From the NCBI GenBank assembly GCA_038137215.1, contig JAYQBG010000003.1:62001-126000 (forward strand): DNA of 64,000 nt, read 5' to 3'. The notes under the pieces were generated by a model, which was not told where the DNA came from, did not search any database, and saw only the letters and a program-made list of their open reading frames with translations. Positions 26,330-34,883 of this stretch are shown piece after piece (position 1 is the first letter of the stretch; every line of letters begins with the position of its first letter). Both the position numbers and the translations under genes were made by a program. This stretch comes from JABJAG01 sp038137215. Its GTDB lineage: Bacteria; Pseudomonadota; Alphaproteobacteria; UBA6615.

Positions 26330-27745
26330 TTGGCAAACGGACTGATCACCCCCGTTATCCTGTCCGGCGGCGCGGGCACGCGGCTCTGGCCCATGAGCCG
26401 GCGCGACTATCCCAAGCAGTTCCTGCCGCTGGCCGGGGACAACACCATGGTGCAGGACACAGCCGCGCGCGTTGGTGCCTCGGACCGGTTCGCGCCGGTG
26501 CTCGTGGTCTGCAACGAAGAACACCGTTTCATGGTAGCCGAGCAGCTGCGCCGCAACGACGATCCGCCCCAGGGCATTCTGCTCGAACCCCTCGGGCGCA
26601 ACACCGCCCCCGCCCTGACCGCCGCGGCCCTCTGGCTGCTTGAGCGCGACCCGGATGCGATCATGCTGGTGCTGCCCTCCGACCATGTGGTCAAGGATGC
26701 CGAGGCGTTTCGCGCGGCCGCCCTGAAAGCGGCCGAGGCCGCGGAAAACGGTGCTCTTGTCACCTTCGGGATTCACCCGCGTGCACCCGAAACCGGCTTT
26801 GGATATATCGCCGCCGGGGCGCCGCTAGACGGGCCGGAGGGTGTGCGCCGGGTCGATGGCTTTGTCGAAAAACCCGACCTCGCCACGGCGGAGGCGTTCG
26901 TTGCGGGGGGCAATCATTTCTGGAACAGCGGCATGTTCGTCTTCCGCGCCGACGCGCTGCTCGGCGAGATCGAGCGCTTCGAACCCGAAGTGGCCACGGC
27001 GAGCCGCGCCGCGCTGGCCGCCGGAACCGAAGACCTGGACTTCTTCCGTCTGGACCGGGAGGCCTTCGCCAAAGCCCCCGGAGTCTCCATCGACTATGCG
27101 GTGATGGAAAAAACCGAGAACGCTGCGGTCGTGCCCGTCGATATGGGCTGGTCGGATGTGGGCTCGTGGCGGGCGCTCTGGGAGATCGGCAACAAGGACA
27201 ATGCCGGCAATGTTGTCGTTGGCGATGTCATGCAGGTCGGGTCGCGCGACTGTTATCTGCGCAGTGACGGCACGCTGGTGGCGGCCATCGGGCTGGAGGA
27301 TTTCGTGGTGGTTGCCTCTGCCGATGCGGTGCTGGTCGCCCCGAAGGACGAGGTTCAGCAGGTGCGCGACATTGTCGAGCAGCTCGGCAAGGCCGGACGC
27401 AGCGAAGCGGTCACCTTCCCGGAAGTCTATCGCCCCTGGGGCTGGTACCGCACGCTCAACAGCGGGCCGGGCTTCAACGTCAAGCGGATCACCCTGCATG
27501 CCGGCGGCCGGGTCAATCTGCGCCGCCACCGGCATGCCGCCCAGCACTGGACGGTGGTGGACGGCTCGGCCGAAGTCACGCTGGACGATCAGACCCACAC
27601 GCTCGAACCCGGGGAATCGATCTCGGTTCCGGCAGGCGCACCCCACGCGCTGGCCACCGCGGAGAACAGGGTGCTGTCAATGATCGAGGTTCAGGCCGGC
27701 CCGAACGCCGGCAAGGACGAATTCGAACGGCTGGAAGACGGCTAG
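26330..27745 (+). CDS. manC: Mannose-1-phosphate guanylyltransferase with altered phosphomannose-isomerase domain
   Basis: About 471 residues from TTG 26330, chosen because AAAGGAG sits 8 nt upstream; GTG 26309 is a weaker alternative. The nucleotidyltransferase domain (residues about 5-290) carries SGGAGTRLWPMSRRDYPKQF, PSDHVVKD, GFVEKPD and FWNSGMFVF, and would make GDP-mannose for polysaccharide. The C-terminal cupin corresponds to the type II phosphomannose isomerase domain (VYRPWGWYRTLNSGPGFNVK), but the expected QMHHHRAEHW motif reads RRHRHAAQHW, with the metal-ligand Glu replaced by Gln and the active-site Arg by Ala (27521-27550). The isomerase half may therefore be inactive. No polysaccharide operon is adjacent. 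Confidence 0.88.
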   Translation: MANGLITPVILSGGAGTRLWPMSRRDYPKQFLPLAGDNTMVQDTAARVGASDRFAPVLVVCNEEHRFMVAEQLRRNDDPPQGILLEPLGRNTAPALTAAALWLLERDPDAIMLVLPSDHVVKDAEAFRAAALKAAEAAENGALVTFGIHPRAPETGFGYIAAGAPLDGPEGVRRVDGFVEKPDLATAEAFVAGGNHFWNSGMFVFRADALLGEIERFEPEVATASRAALAAGTEDLDFFRLDREAFAKAPGVSIDYAVMEKTENAAVVPVDMGWSDVGSWRALWEIGNKDNAGNVVVGDVMQVGSRDCYLRSDGTLVAAIGLEDFVVVASADAVLVAPKDEVQQVRDIVEQLGKAGRSEAVTFPEVYRPWGWYRTLNSGPGFNVKRITLHAGGRVNLRRHRHAAQHWTVVDGSAEVTLDDQTHTLEPGESISVPAGAPHALATAENRVLSMIEVQAGPNAGKDEFERLEDG

Positions 27746-27858
27746 ACCCCGACCCACAAACCCGGCACATGGCTGGGTTACCACGCGCAATGCTTGCTCA
27801 CCATCCTCGCCTCGCCTAACGTTCGGGCCAGAAACGCCTCCAACACACGAGACACGCC

Positions 27859-29262
27859 ATGGCTCTGTCCGATCGCACCCGGTTTGCCCCCAACTCTCCC
27901 GCCGCGCGGGATATCGAGTATTACCTGCATCCCTTCACCAACCTGAAGATGCACGAGGAAAACGGCCCGCTGATCGTGAATGAGGGCAAGGGCATCTATG
28001 TCTATGACGATCAGGGCAACGAGATCATCGAGGGCATGGCAGGCCTGTGGTGTACCTCGCTGGGCTTCGGTGAGGAACGGCTCGCCAAGGTCGCCTACGA
28101 GCAGATGCTGCAACTGCCCTATATCCAGGGCTTCACCCACCGCTCCAACGAGGTCGCGATCGATCTGGCTGAAAAGCTCGTCCTGATGGCACCGGGCAAT
28201 ATGGGGAAGGTCTTCTTCACCAATTCCGGTTCGGAGGCCAACGACACCCAGATCAAGATCGTCTGGTACTACAACAACGCCCGCGGCAATCCGGAGAAGA
28301 AGAAGATCATCGGTCGCCACAAGGCCTATCACGGCATCACGCTGGCCGCCGCCAGCCTGTCGGGCGTCGAATACGCCCATAAGGGCTTCGACGTCCCGCT
28401 GGACCGTTTTCTGCACACCCGCACGCCGCATTTCTGGCGCGAAGGCCTGGACGGTGAGAGCGAGGACGAATTCTCAACACGTCTCGCCCAGGAACTCGAC
28501 GACATGATCGTCGCCGAAGGCCCCGAAACAGTGGCCGCATTCATCGCCGAACCCGTCATGGGCGCCGGCGGCGTGATCATTCCGCCGAAGGGCTACTTCC
28601 CAAAAATCCAGGCCGTCCTGAAAAAGCATGACGTTCTGATGATCGCCGACGAGGTGATCACCGGCTTTATGCGGACCGGCAACATGTTCGGCTGCGAGAC
28701 CTTCGACATCGAGCCCGATCTGATTTCGATCGCCAAGGCGCTGTCCTCGGCCTATCTGCCGATCGGCGGCGTGATGATGTCGAACGAGGTCTATGAGGTG
28801 CTCCGCGAGGGTGGCGACAAGTTCGGCATGTGGAACACCGGCTACACCTATTCGGGCCATCCGGTCTCGGCCGCCGTCGCGCTGGAGACGCTCCGCATCT
28901 ACGAGGAACGCGACCTTCTCAGCCATGTCCGTTCGGTGATGGGCACCTTCCAGGAGCAGTTCGCCCAGTTTGCCGATCACCCGCTGGTCGGCGAGGTGCG
29001 AGGTATCGGACTCTTCGCCGCCATGGAACTGACCCCGGACATCGAAAACAAGGGGCTGTTCGATCCGGCCAAACGCGTGGCCTTCAAGATGAATGCCTTT
29101 GCCCAGAACCACGGCCTGATCATGCGCGCGCTGCCGTCAGACAGCGTCGCCCTTTGCCCGCCGCTCATCATCACCGAGGACGAGATCGGCATGTGCATGG
29201 ACCGCGCCGCCAAGGCGCTGGACGACACCTGGCAGTGGGTACAGGACGAGGGACTGGTTTAG
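27859..29262 (+). CDS. Class III (omega) aminotransferase, PLP-dependent
   Basis: A 467-residue class III aminotransferase. Key features are the N-terminal YYLHPFTNLKMHEENGPLI typical of beta-alanine/taurine-pyruvate type enzymes, PLP-phosphate contact NSGSEANDTQIKI, RHKAYHGITLAAASLSG, AFIAEPVMGAGGVIIPPKGY, the Asp that holds the pyridine nitrogen in IADEVITGFMRTG, and the Schiff-base Lys in ISIAKALSSAYLPIGG. It transfers an omega- or alpha-amino group to pyruvate or a 2-oxo acid; the substrate is not determined by sequence. It stands alone between manC and a cupin gene, with a GATGCCCGG hairpin repeat in the downstream gap. Confidence 0.93.
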   Translation: MALSDRTRFAPNSPAARDIEYYLHPFTNLKMHEENGPLIVNEGKGIYVYDDQGNEIIEGMAGLWCTSLGFGEERLAKVAYEQMLQLPYIQGFTHRSNEVAIDLAEKLVLMAPGNMGKVFFTNSGSEANDTQIKIVWYYNNARGNPEKKKIIGRHKAYHGITLAAASLSGVEYAHKGFDVPLDRFLHTRTPHFWREGLDGESEDEFSTRLAQELDDMIVAEGPETVAAFIAEPVMGAGGVIIPPKGYFPKIQAVLKKHDVLMIADEVITGFMRTGNMFGCETFDIEPDLISIAKALSSAYLPIGGVMMSNEVYEVLREGGDKFGMWNTGYTYSGHPVSAAVALETLRIYEERDLLSHVRSVMGTFQEQFAQFADHPLVGEVRGIGLFAAMELTPDIENKGLFDPAKRVAFKMNAFAQNHGLIMRALPSDSVALCPPLIITEDEIGMCMDRAAKALDDTWQWVQDEGLV

Positions 29263-29320
29263 GGCTTCCAGCGCCGTCACACGCGTACTTGATCCGCGTG
29301 TCTCACCCCGGCCCGTGAAT

Positions 29321-29349
29321 AGATGCCCGGGTCAAGGCCGGGCATCACG
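29321..29349. repeat. GATGCCCGG / CCGGGCATC hairpin repeat
   Basis: A 9-bp perfect stem (GATGCCCGG / CCGGGCATC) around GTCAAGG lies between the aminotransferase stop and the cupin gene. It resembles the GATGCCCGG...GGTCAAG...GGGCAT intergenic palindromes scattered in many alphaproteobacterial genomes. It could also slow transcription, but there is no T run. Confidence 0.6.
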
Positions 29350-29435
29350 TTCTGGATGGAGGCGCGTTCCCCTACCTTGTCTTCCCGATCCACGCTAACA
29401 TCCTGTCCAAGAACCAAAGGAGGGGAGTAAACGCC

Positions 29436-29858
29436 ATGAGCGAAGCAGTGGTCATGAACGACAATAACGCGCCGGGCTATCAGGTCCGCCGCAAGGACGA
29501 CCCGCAATTCGTCGAGGGTCGCCGCGATTTCTTCGATTACATCGATCTGGGCACCCAGGAGGCCAGCGACGGCAAGATGCGCGTCCAGATCACCCGCGCC
29601 AAGGAAGGCCTGGTCAAGCCAACCGGCTGGCACACCCATATCTGCGACGGCCAGTTCGTCTACATGCTTGAGGGCTGGCTCGACCTGGCCTTTGCCGACG
29701 GTACGGTCCGTCTGGAAGCCGGAGATTCGATCTACATTCCCGGCGGCGTTCCCCACAATGAGACGGGGACGTCCGACACCTTCGACCTGATCGAGATTTC
29801 GATCCCGGCGAAGATGGACACGGCACCCTGCGATCCGCCGCCAGGCATGCCAGCCTAA
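29436..29858 (+). CDS. Cupin-domain protein
   Basis: A 140-residue single-domain cupin. Cupin motif 1 reads GWHTHICDGQFVYMLEG: the two His ligands are present, but the usual Glu four residues on is Gln. Motif 2 is AGDSIYIPGGVPHNET with the last His ligand. It starts 173 bp after the aminotransferase, with AAAGGAGGGGAG upstream of ATG 29436 as a strong ribosome site. Metal binding is likely, but enzymatic function (dioxygenase, isomerase or simple binding) cannot be assigned. It ends with PPGMPA; no partner gene is evident. Confidence 0.87.
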   Translation: MSEAVVMNDNNAPGYQVRRKDDPQFVEGRRDFFDYIDLGTQEASDGKMRVQITRAKEGLVKPTGWHTHICDGQFVYMLEGWLDLAFADGTVRLEAGDSIYIPGGVPHNETGTSDTFDLIEISIPAKMDTAPCDPPPGMPA

Positions 29859-29870
29859 CGAGACCGAGCT

Positions 29871-29955
29871 GTCATTGCGAGCCAACGGCGAAGCAATCCA
29901 GAGCCGACATGTCCGATCAACTGGATTGCGCCGTCGCGATGATCCTCGCAATGAC
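29871..29955. repeat. CATTGCGAG / AGCAATCCAG palindromic repeat
   Basis: A long imperfect inverted repeat. The left arm GTCATTGCGAGCC...GAAGCAATCCAG and the right arm CTGGATTGCGCC...CTCGCAATGAC pair over roughly 30 positions around GAGCCGACATGTCCGATCAA. It lies between the cupin and hemA genes. A decayed relative is at 24141-24230. This is a dispersed extragenic palindromic element rather than a gene-specific site. Confidence 0.7.
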
Positions 29956-30019
29956 GGGTGTGGATTGAGGACCGGGGAAAGCTGCGGCGTGGCGCCGCGA
30001 TGGAAAAATTGTGTCTGAT

Positions 30020-30028
30020 TGCTATAGT
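30020..30028 (+). promoter_or_regulatory. Possible extended -10 promoter of hemA
   Basis: The motif TGCTATAGT has the TGn extension and a good TATAAT-like hexamer, in an AT-richer stretch 65 bp upstream of the hemA start. No convincing -35 hexamer is present at the proper distance, so it would be an extended -10 promoter. Assignment is by eye only. Confidence 0.3.
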
Positions 30029-30092
30029 CTGGTCAGGAAATCGGTCGCGTCGGCCGTTTTGGCACTGCCCGCTGCATGATGGGTGATACCGC

Positions 30093-31304
30093 ATGAACTA
30101 TGAAGAGTACTTTGCAGAGAGCCTTGACGGACTTCGCGTCGAGGGACGCTATCGCGAATTCGCCGATCTGGAGCGCAGAGTGGGCGACTTTCCGCGCGCC
30201 GCGCGCCATGTGAAGGGCGGTGTTCAGGATATCGTCGTCTGGTGCGCCAACGACTATCTGGGCATGGGTCAGCACCCCGAGGTTCTGGCCGCGATGCACG
30301 AAACCCTCGACAAGTGCGGCGCGGGTGCCGGCGGCACCCGCAATATTTCGGGTACCAACCACTATCACGTCTTGCTGGAAGAAGAGCTCGCCGACCTGCA
30401 TCAGAAAGAGGCCGCGCTGCTCTTCACCTCGGGCTATGTCGCCAACTGGACCGCCCTGTCCACCCTGGCCTCAATGCTGCCCGATTGCCTGGTCGTCTCC
30501 GACGCGCTGAACCACAACTCGATGATCGAAGGTATCCGCCACGGCCGCTCCGAGAAGGTGATTTTCCGTCACAACGACCCCGAGCATCTCGACGAGTTGC
30601 TCTCGCGGGTGGACCGTGACCGCCCGAAGCTGGTGGCCTTCGAGTCCGTGTATTCGATGGATGGAGATATCGCACCAATTGCCGAGATCGTGGATGTCGC
30701 CGAGAAGCACAATGCCCTGACCTATCTGGACGAAGTGCATGCCGTGGGCATGTATGGCGAACGGGGTGCGGGCGTGGCCGAACGCGATGGCCTGATGAAC
30801 CGGATCGATATCGTCCAGGGTACGCTGGGCAAGGCCTTCGGCAATGTGGGTGGTTACATCGCCGCCTCGGCCAATCTGGTGGATTTTGTGCGTTCCAACG
30901 GTGCGGGCTTCATCTTCTCAACCTCACTGCCGCCCCATGTGGCCGCCGGGGCCCGCGCGGCCATTCAGATCCTGAAGGCGGACAACTCGATCCGCATCCG
31001 CCATCAGGAACGTGCGGCCACGCTGAAGCAGCGCCTCACCGTCTCGGGCATGCATGTCATGCCGTCGGTCAGCCATATCGTACCGGTCTTCGTCGGTGAT
31101 GCGCGGCTGTGCAAGATTGCCAGCGACGAGTTGCTCGACCGCCATGGCATTTACGTTCAGCCGATCAACTACCCGACAGTCCCACGTGGTACCGAGCGCC
31201 TGCGGATTGCACCGACGCCGCTCCACGATGACGCGATGATGGACGATCTTGTCGCCGCCTTTGAGGATGTCTGGAACCTGCTCGATCTGCGGTCAGCCGC
31301 CTAA
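30093..31304 (+). CDS. hemA: 5-aminolevulinate synthase
   Basis: A 403-residue PLP enzyme of the alpha-oxoamine synthase family that condenses glycine with succinyl-CoA to 5-aminolevulinate, the C4 entry to heme and corrin synthesis. Signatures: the glycine-rich GAGAGGTRNISGTNHYH, SDALNHNSMIEGIRHG, YLDEVHAVGMYGERGAGVAE, the PLP Lys in QGTLGKAFGNVGGYIAA, and GAGFIFSTSLPP. The length is normal for the alphaproteobacterial enzyme. A 176-residue gene follows 3 bp after the stop. Its product feeds the same tetrapyrrole pathway that the window's cobS/cobT genes extend to B12. Confidence 0.97.
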   Translation: MNYEEYFAESLDGLRVEGRYREFADLERRVGDFPRAARHVKGGVQDIVVWCANDYLGMGQHPEVLAAMHETLDKCGAGAGGTRNISGTNHYHVLLEEELADLHQKEAALLFTSGYVANWTALSTLASMLPDCLVVSDALNHNSMIEGIRHGRSEKVIFRHNDPEHLDELLSRVDRDRPKLVAFESVYSMDGDIAPIAEIVDVAEKHNALTYLDEVHAVGMYGERGAGVAERDGLMNRIDIVQGTLGKAFGNVGGYIAASANLVDFVRSNGAGFIFSTSLPPHVAAGARAAIQILKADNSIRIRHQERAATLKQRLTVSGMHVMPSVSHIVPVFVGDARLCKIASDELLDRHGIYVQPINYPTVPRGTERLRIAPTPLHDDAMMDDLVAAFEDVWNLLDLRSAA

Positions 31305-31307
31305 CGA

Positions 31308-31838
31308 ATGTATCGCGACAAGACCCTCATCCCCAGCGAGGCAATTCGCCTTTGCATGCTGGGGACTCTGGCGCTCCGGCCGCACACCTACGCCGATCTC
31401 GCACGCGAGGTGCGGGCCTTCACCAGCCGCATCGCGGGTCCGTCCCTGGACATGATGGGGTCATCGATCGAGGTGCTGCGCGCCGAGGGTCTGGTCGCAC
31501 CGATCGAAGACCTGCCCGACCCGGTTCACGAGACCCTCGAACTGACCGATTCCGGCCGGCACGAACTGCGTGACCTGCTCATCTCGAACCTGCGCAGCCC
31601 CGTCGATGGGGTCTCCCAGCTCGTCTTCGCCCTGAAGCTGCGGTTCCTGCATCTGCTGGATGAAGAGGATGCCCGCGACCAGATCGAGCGGATGCGCGAG
31701 ATCAGCGAGACAGAGCATGCACGCCTGCTCGACCTCAAGGAGCGCTACGGCTCCGAGCCGGGTGAGTTCGATGCCTGGCTCGATCTGGAACTCGCCCAGA
31801 TCGAGGACAGGCTGCACTGGCTGAAATCGGTCGGCTGA
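31308..31838 (+). CDS. Hypothetical protein coupled to hemA (winged-helix-like)
   Basis: A 176-residue soluble protein starting 3 bp after the hemA stop, so almost certainly in one transcript with it. The first 85 residues look like a PadR/MarR-style winged helix (SEAIRLCMLGTLALRPHTYA; LDMMGSSIEVLRAEGLVAP; LELTDSGRHELRDLL). The C-terminal half is helical and charged (DQIERMREISETEHARLLDL), a likely dimerisation segment, again as in PadR regulators. A transcription-factor role is a structural guess; I do not recognise the exact family. Confidence 0.78.
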   Translation: MYRDKTLIPSEAIRLCMLGTLALRPHTYADLAREVRAFTSRIAGPSLDMMGSSIEVLRAEGLVAPIEDLPDPVHETLELTDSGRHELRDLLISNLRSPVDGVSQLVFALKLRFLHLLDEEDARDQIERMREISETEHARLLDLKERYGSEPGEFDAWLDLELAQIEDRLHWLKSVG

Positions 31839-31847
31839 GCCCGAAGC

Positions 31848-32399
31848 CTATTCGGCGGCGTCTGGCCAGGCGCCGGCGTCTTTCAGCATCTCAACGGATT
31901 CCGGTGACCATTCGACCCCCGGTGTATCGCCGCCGATCACGGCCATGATCGTGCCGCGCGCTTCACCGTCGCGCGCGCTCACACATTCAAAACGACGCTG
32001 AATGCCCGGCGGGAAGGATGCGATATCTTTCTCCCCCAGGATGACGTGATCGTTGCCGTCCTCGCCTTCCCACTCAAACTTCCAGGTGCCTTCGACGACC
32101 ACGAAGGTTTCGTTCGTGTCATGGGCATGCATCATCACGCCCTGCCCGGGATCGGCCGTCACCCAGCCGATTCCAAAGCCCGGTTTGAGGTGAGAAATTT
32201 TCGGTTTGGCCTCATCACCGATAGGCGAATAAACCTCTTCACCCTCGGGCTGTTCGAAGCCGATCGCGTTGCGGAAGGTCCGGTAGTAGCCCTCGACCTT
32301 CTGGTCGGGCAGACCACCATCGACGGCGTTGATTTCATCGAACCGCGCAATGCATTTCAGGACGTCTTCTTTTTTCGGACGAATTACAGGAATGGCCAT
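31848..32399 (-). CDS. Cupin-domain protein
   Basis: A 183-residue cupin from ATG 32399; the frame is open 24 codons further up, but MAIPVIRPKKEDVLK is the natural N-terminus and TGGAGGAGATAAAGTC upstream gives a ribosome site. Metal-binding motif 1 is complete: MMHAHDTNETFVVVEG has both His and the Glu. The second motif is PPGIQRRFECVS, where the expected His is replaced by Arg, so one ligand may be missing. It converges on the hemA-linked gene, 9 bp between stops. The substrate is unknown; members of this type are often annotated as ectoine-synthase- or dioxygenase-like cupins. Confidence 0.85.
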   Translation of the reverse strand: MAIPVIRPKKEDVLKCIARFDEINAVDGGLPDQKVEGYYRTFRNAIGFEQPEGEEVYSPIGDEAKPKISHLKPGFGIGWVTADPGQGVMMHAHDTNETFVVVEGTWKFEWEGEDGNDHVILGEKDIASFPPGIQRRFECVSARDGEARGTIMAVIGGDTPGVEWSPESVEMLKDAGAWPDAAE

Positions 32400-32528
32400 G
32401 ACTTTATCTCCTCCAGTTTGATCTGCCGGGATACTAGCCAAACGGGCCCGTTGCAAATTGCTCTGAATCAAAAAAACAGCAAGACTCCAGCCAGGAATTC
32501 TACGGAGCCGGGGCTACGTCATTCTTTT

Positions 32529-33305
32529 CTAGTAAAGGTGCTGGCCGCCGGTGACGAATATCTCGGTGCCGGTGACATAACCGAAATCCGGGTTGCAGAG
32601 CTGGTACACCGTGGCGGCGACCTCAGCGGGTGTGCCCATACGGCGCATCGGTATGCGGTTGACCAGCGGTTCGTATTCATCACCGATCATTTCGGTCTCG
32701 ATCTCGCCCGGGGCCACGGCATTGACGCGGACGTTCAACTCGGCGAACTCCACCGACATCTCGCGGGTCAACGCCGACAGCGCCGCCTTGGAGGTCGAAT
32801 AGGCCGATCCGGCGAAGGGATGGATTGCGTGGCCCGCGATGGACGTGATGTTGACGATCGCCGCCCCGCCGCCGGCATCGGGTTCGGCCTCATCCAGCTT
32901 GCCGGCCCTGGCGAGCGGTGCCGCAAAGCCCCGTGCCAGGGCGAGCGGTGCGAAGAAGTTCAGCTGAAACACCTCCCGCCAGTCGTCAATGGGGCCGTTC
33001 AGGCAGCCGAGGCGTTCCTCGAATTCCGCCTTCGGTGAGACGGCGGCGTTGTTCACCAGAGCGTTGAGGGGCGCATCGCCAAGCAACTCAAGCGCTTCGG
33101 TGACAAAGCGCTCCACATCTGCCGGATCGCCCAGATCGGTGGGGATGTGGGAGGTCCAGTTCGGATCGCGTTTGCAATGTTCGGGAACGGGGTCGCGCGA
33201 GCAGGTGATGATCTGCCAGCCCTCATCCGAAAAGCGTTTGACGGTCGCGTGGCCGATGCCACGGCTGGCCCCTGTCAGAATGACGCTTCGTCGTTTGCCT
33301 TCCAT
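32529..33305 (-). CDS. Short-chain dehydrogenase/reductase
   Basis: A 258-residue classical SDR. The Rossmann cofactor motif is TGASRGIGHATVKRF, the NNAA motif is ALVNNAAVSPKAEFEER, the catalytic Ser is in IVNITSIAGH, and the active Tyr/Lys pair is SAYSTSKAALSALTREMS. The C-terminus has the usual PAEVAATVYQLCNPDFGYVT and GTEIFVTGGQHLY. It is an NAD(P)H-dependent oxidoreductase of undetermined substrate. ATG 33305 is preceded by a 36-bp gap to the 86-residue gene, so the two may be co-transcribed. Confidence 0.92.
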   Translation of the reverse strand: MEGKRRSVILTGASRGIGHATVKRFSDEGWQIITCSRDPVPEHCKRDPNWTSHIPTDLGDPADVERFVTEALELLGDAPLNALVNNAAVSPKAEFEERLGCLNGPIDDWREVFQLNFFAPLALARGFAAPLARAGKLDEAEPDAGGGAAIVNITSIAGHAIHPFAGSAYSTSKAALSALTREMSVEFAELNVRVNAVAPGEIETEMIGDEYEPLVNRIPMRRMGTPAEVAATVYQLCNPDFGYVTGTEIFVTGGQHLY

Positions 33306-33341
33306 AGCCCATAGGTAGTCCAGATGGGGGCACTTGGAAAG

Positions 33342-33602
33342 TCAGTGGTGCGGATGCTTCTCGATAAAGTGGCGCAGAACCCCGACCAGTTTGGCCATGT
33401 GTTCGTAATTGCCATGCGCCCGCGCATTCTCAATATCGTCCACGATCATCCGTTCGATCCGGGCCTCACCATCGGGCGTGTGACAAAGATACTGACCGAG
33501 CTCCATCGCTACGACTTCGGGAACATGCTCATGCTCGGCAATCGCATCGACCTCTTCCTCACTCAACTCGCACAACGCCAGACAATCCTCACGCGTCAAC
33601 AT
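33342..33602 (-). CDS. Small conserved hypothetical protein (86 aa)
   Basis: An 86-residue, acidic, helical protein beginning MLTREDCLALCELSEEEVDA and ending with a histidine pair (RHFIEKHPHH). ATG 33602 is preferred over the GTG one codon earlier because AGGAGG lies 5 nt upstream of it. Two cysteines (CLALC) and several histidines could bind metal, but no known motif is matched. It is followed 36 bp later by the SDR gene on the same strand. The function is unknown. Confidence 0.75.
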   Translation of the reverse strand: MLTREDCLALCELSEEEVDAIAEHEHVPEVVAMELGQYLCHTPDGEARIERMIVDDIENARAHGNYEHMAKLVGVLRHFIEKHPHH

Positions 33603-33688
33603 CACTGCCTCCTGCTTCTGCTAAAGAGAGATTGTGCCAGATCAGTGACAATTTTCTTTGGCATAGATCAAATGGCTCGGGAGCTGTC

Positions 33689-34270
33689 CTATGGCTGCAG
33701 ACGCAGCTCCGTCCAGGCCTCGCCGTCACGCAGGAAGACTTCCCGGTCGTGGAGGCGGCTCTCGCGGTTGGTCCAGAATTCGATCCGGTCGGGGACCACG
33801 CGGAAGCCAGACCAGTGCGGCGGACGCGGAATTTCCGCACCTTCGTATTTCTTCGTCAGTTCCGCCACACGTTCTTCGAGAAGGTCACGCGAGGCAATCG
33901 ACCGGGACTGTTCGGACGCCCAGGCGCCGATTCGGCTGCCGCGCGGACGGGAGGCGTAGTAGGCATCGGCCTCATCATCCGCGACCGGACGGGCCACGCC
34001 TTCGATACGGATCTGGCGGTCGAGGGATTTCCAGTAGAAACACAGCGAGGCGTGGGGATTTGCCAGCAGCTCCCGGCCCTTCTGACTGTTGAAGTTGGTA
34101 TAGAAAACAAACCCTTGTGGGTCATGATCCTTCAACAGGACCACCCTTGTGGAGGGACGGCCGGCGGACGAAACCGTGGCCAGTGTCATCGCATTGGAAT
34201 TCGAGGGCTCGGACTCCTGCGCCTCGCGGAACCAGGCATCGAACTTTGCAAAGGGATCGGTGGTGGTCAT
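33689..34270 (-). CDS. pdxH: Pyridoxamine 5'-phosphate oxidase
   Basis: A 193-residue FMN-dependent oxidase that converts pyridoxine/pyridoxamine 5'-phosphate to PLP. Motifs: MTLATVSSAGRPSTRVVLLK, GFVFYTNFNSQKGRELLANP, FYWKSLDRQIRIEG, then SRPRGSRIGAWASEQS and the C-terminal WSGFRVVPDRIEFW and LHDREVF, where the family's flavin- and PLP-binding residues sit. The length is typical. It is divergently oriented to the glycine-zipper lipoprotein gene. PLP is the cofactor of HemA and of the class III aminotransferase in the same window. Confidence 0.95.
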   Translation of the reverse strand: MTTTDPFAKFDAWFREAQESEPSNSNAMTLATVSSAGRPSTRVVLLKDHDPQGFVFYTNFNSQKGRELLANPHASLCFYWKSLDRQIRIEGVARPVADDEADAYYASRPRGSRIGAWASEQSRSIASRDLLEERVAELTKKYEGAEIPRPPHWSGFRVVPDRIEFWTNRESRLHDREVFLRDGEAWTELRLQP

Positions 34271-34403
34271 GCCGTATTCCTGCCTTCATGCGAATATTCA
34301 ATCTGGGTGCGATAGCATAGCGGAACTGGCGAACGCACCACTTCGTTCCTACATCAACCAAAGCCGGGCGTTCCGGCGTTTGGGATTCGAAAGGAACAAT
34401 GTC

Positions 34404-34880
34404 ATGGGCATGAGAGCAATTGCACCATTGGTCGCATCGGCCTTCATTCTGTCGGCTTGCGCAACGGAAAGCGAACGGAACGAAACCATCGGCACCGTGC
34501 TCGGTGGCGTGGGCGGCGCGATTCTCGGGTCGCAGTTCGGCGGCGGCTCGGGACGGATCATTGCCACCGCACTCGGCACGCTGGGCGGTGCGATGCTCGG
34601 GCGCGAGCTCGCGAAATCCCTCACCGCCGAAGACCAGGCGAAAATGGTCGAGGCCGAAGAAACTGCCCACGCCCGCCCCGTGGGTGAAACCGTCCGCTGG
34701 AACAACCCGGACTCCGGCAATTCCGGCACGGTCACGCCAGTGCGCGAAGGCCGCAGCGCCCAGACCGGCGCCACCTGCCGGGAGTATCAGACCACGGTGA
34801 ATGTGGACGGCAAAAGCGAACAGGGTTTCGGGACGGCCTGCCAGCAACCGGACGGGAGCTGGAAGGTCATCGAGTCCTGA
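34404..34880 (+). CDS. Glycine-zipper outer-membrane lipoprotein (17-kDa antigen-like)
   Basis: A 158-residue lipoprotein. The signal peptide ends in a lipobox LSAC (MRAIAPLVASAFILSACATE), so Cys is lipidated. A glycine-zipper hairpin follows (TVLGGVGGAILGSQFGGGSG; ALGTLGGAMLGRELAKSL), the pattern of the rickettsial 17-kDa surface antigen family. The C-terminal domain GETVRWNNPDSGNSGTVTPV with CREYQTTV and a terminal Cys/Trp pair is also typical. ATG 34404 is used; ATG 34410 is equally possible. A ribosome site AAAGGA precedes it. It converges on the methyltransferase gene, 3 bp between stops. Confidence 0.88.
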   Translation: MGMRAIAPLVASAFILSACATESERNETIGTVLGGVGGAILGSQFGGGSGRIIATALGTLGGAMLGRELAKSLTAEDQAKMVEAEETAHARPVGETVRWNNPDSGNSGTVTPVREGRSAQTGATCREYQTTVNVDGKSEQGFGTACQQPDGSWKVIES

Positions 34881-34883
34881 CAA

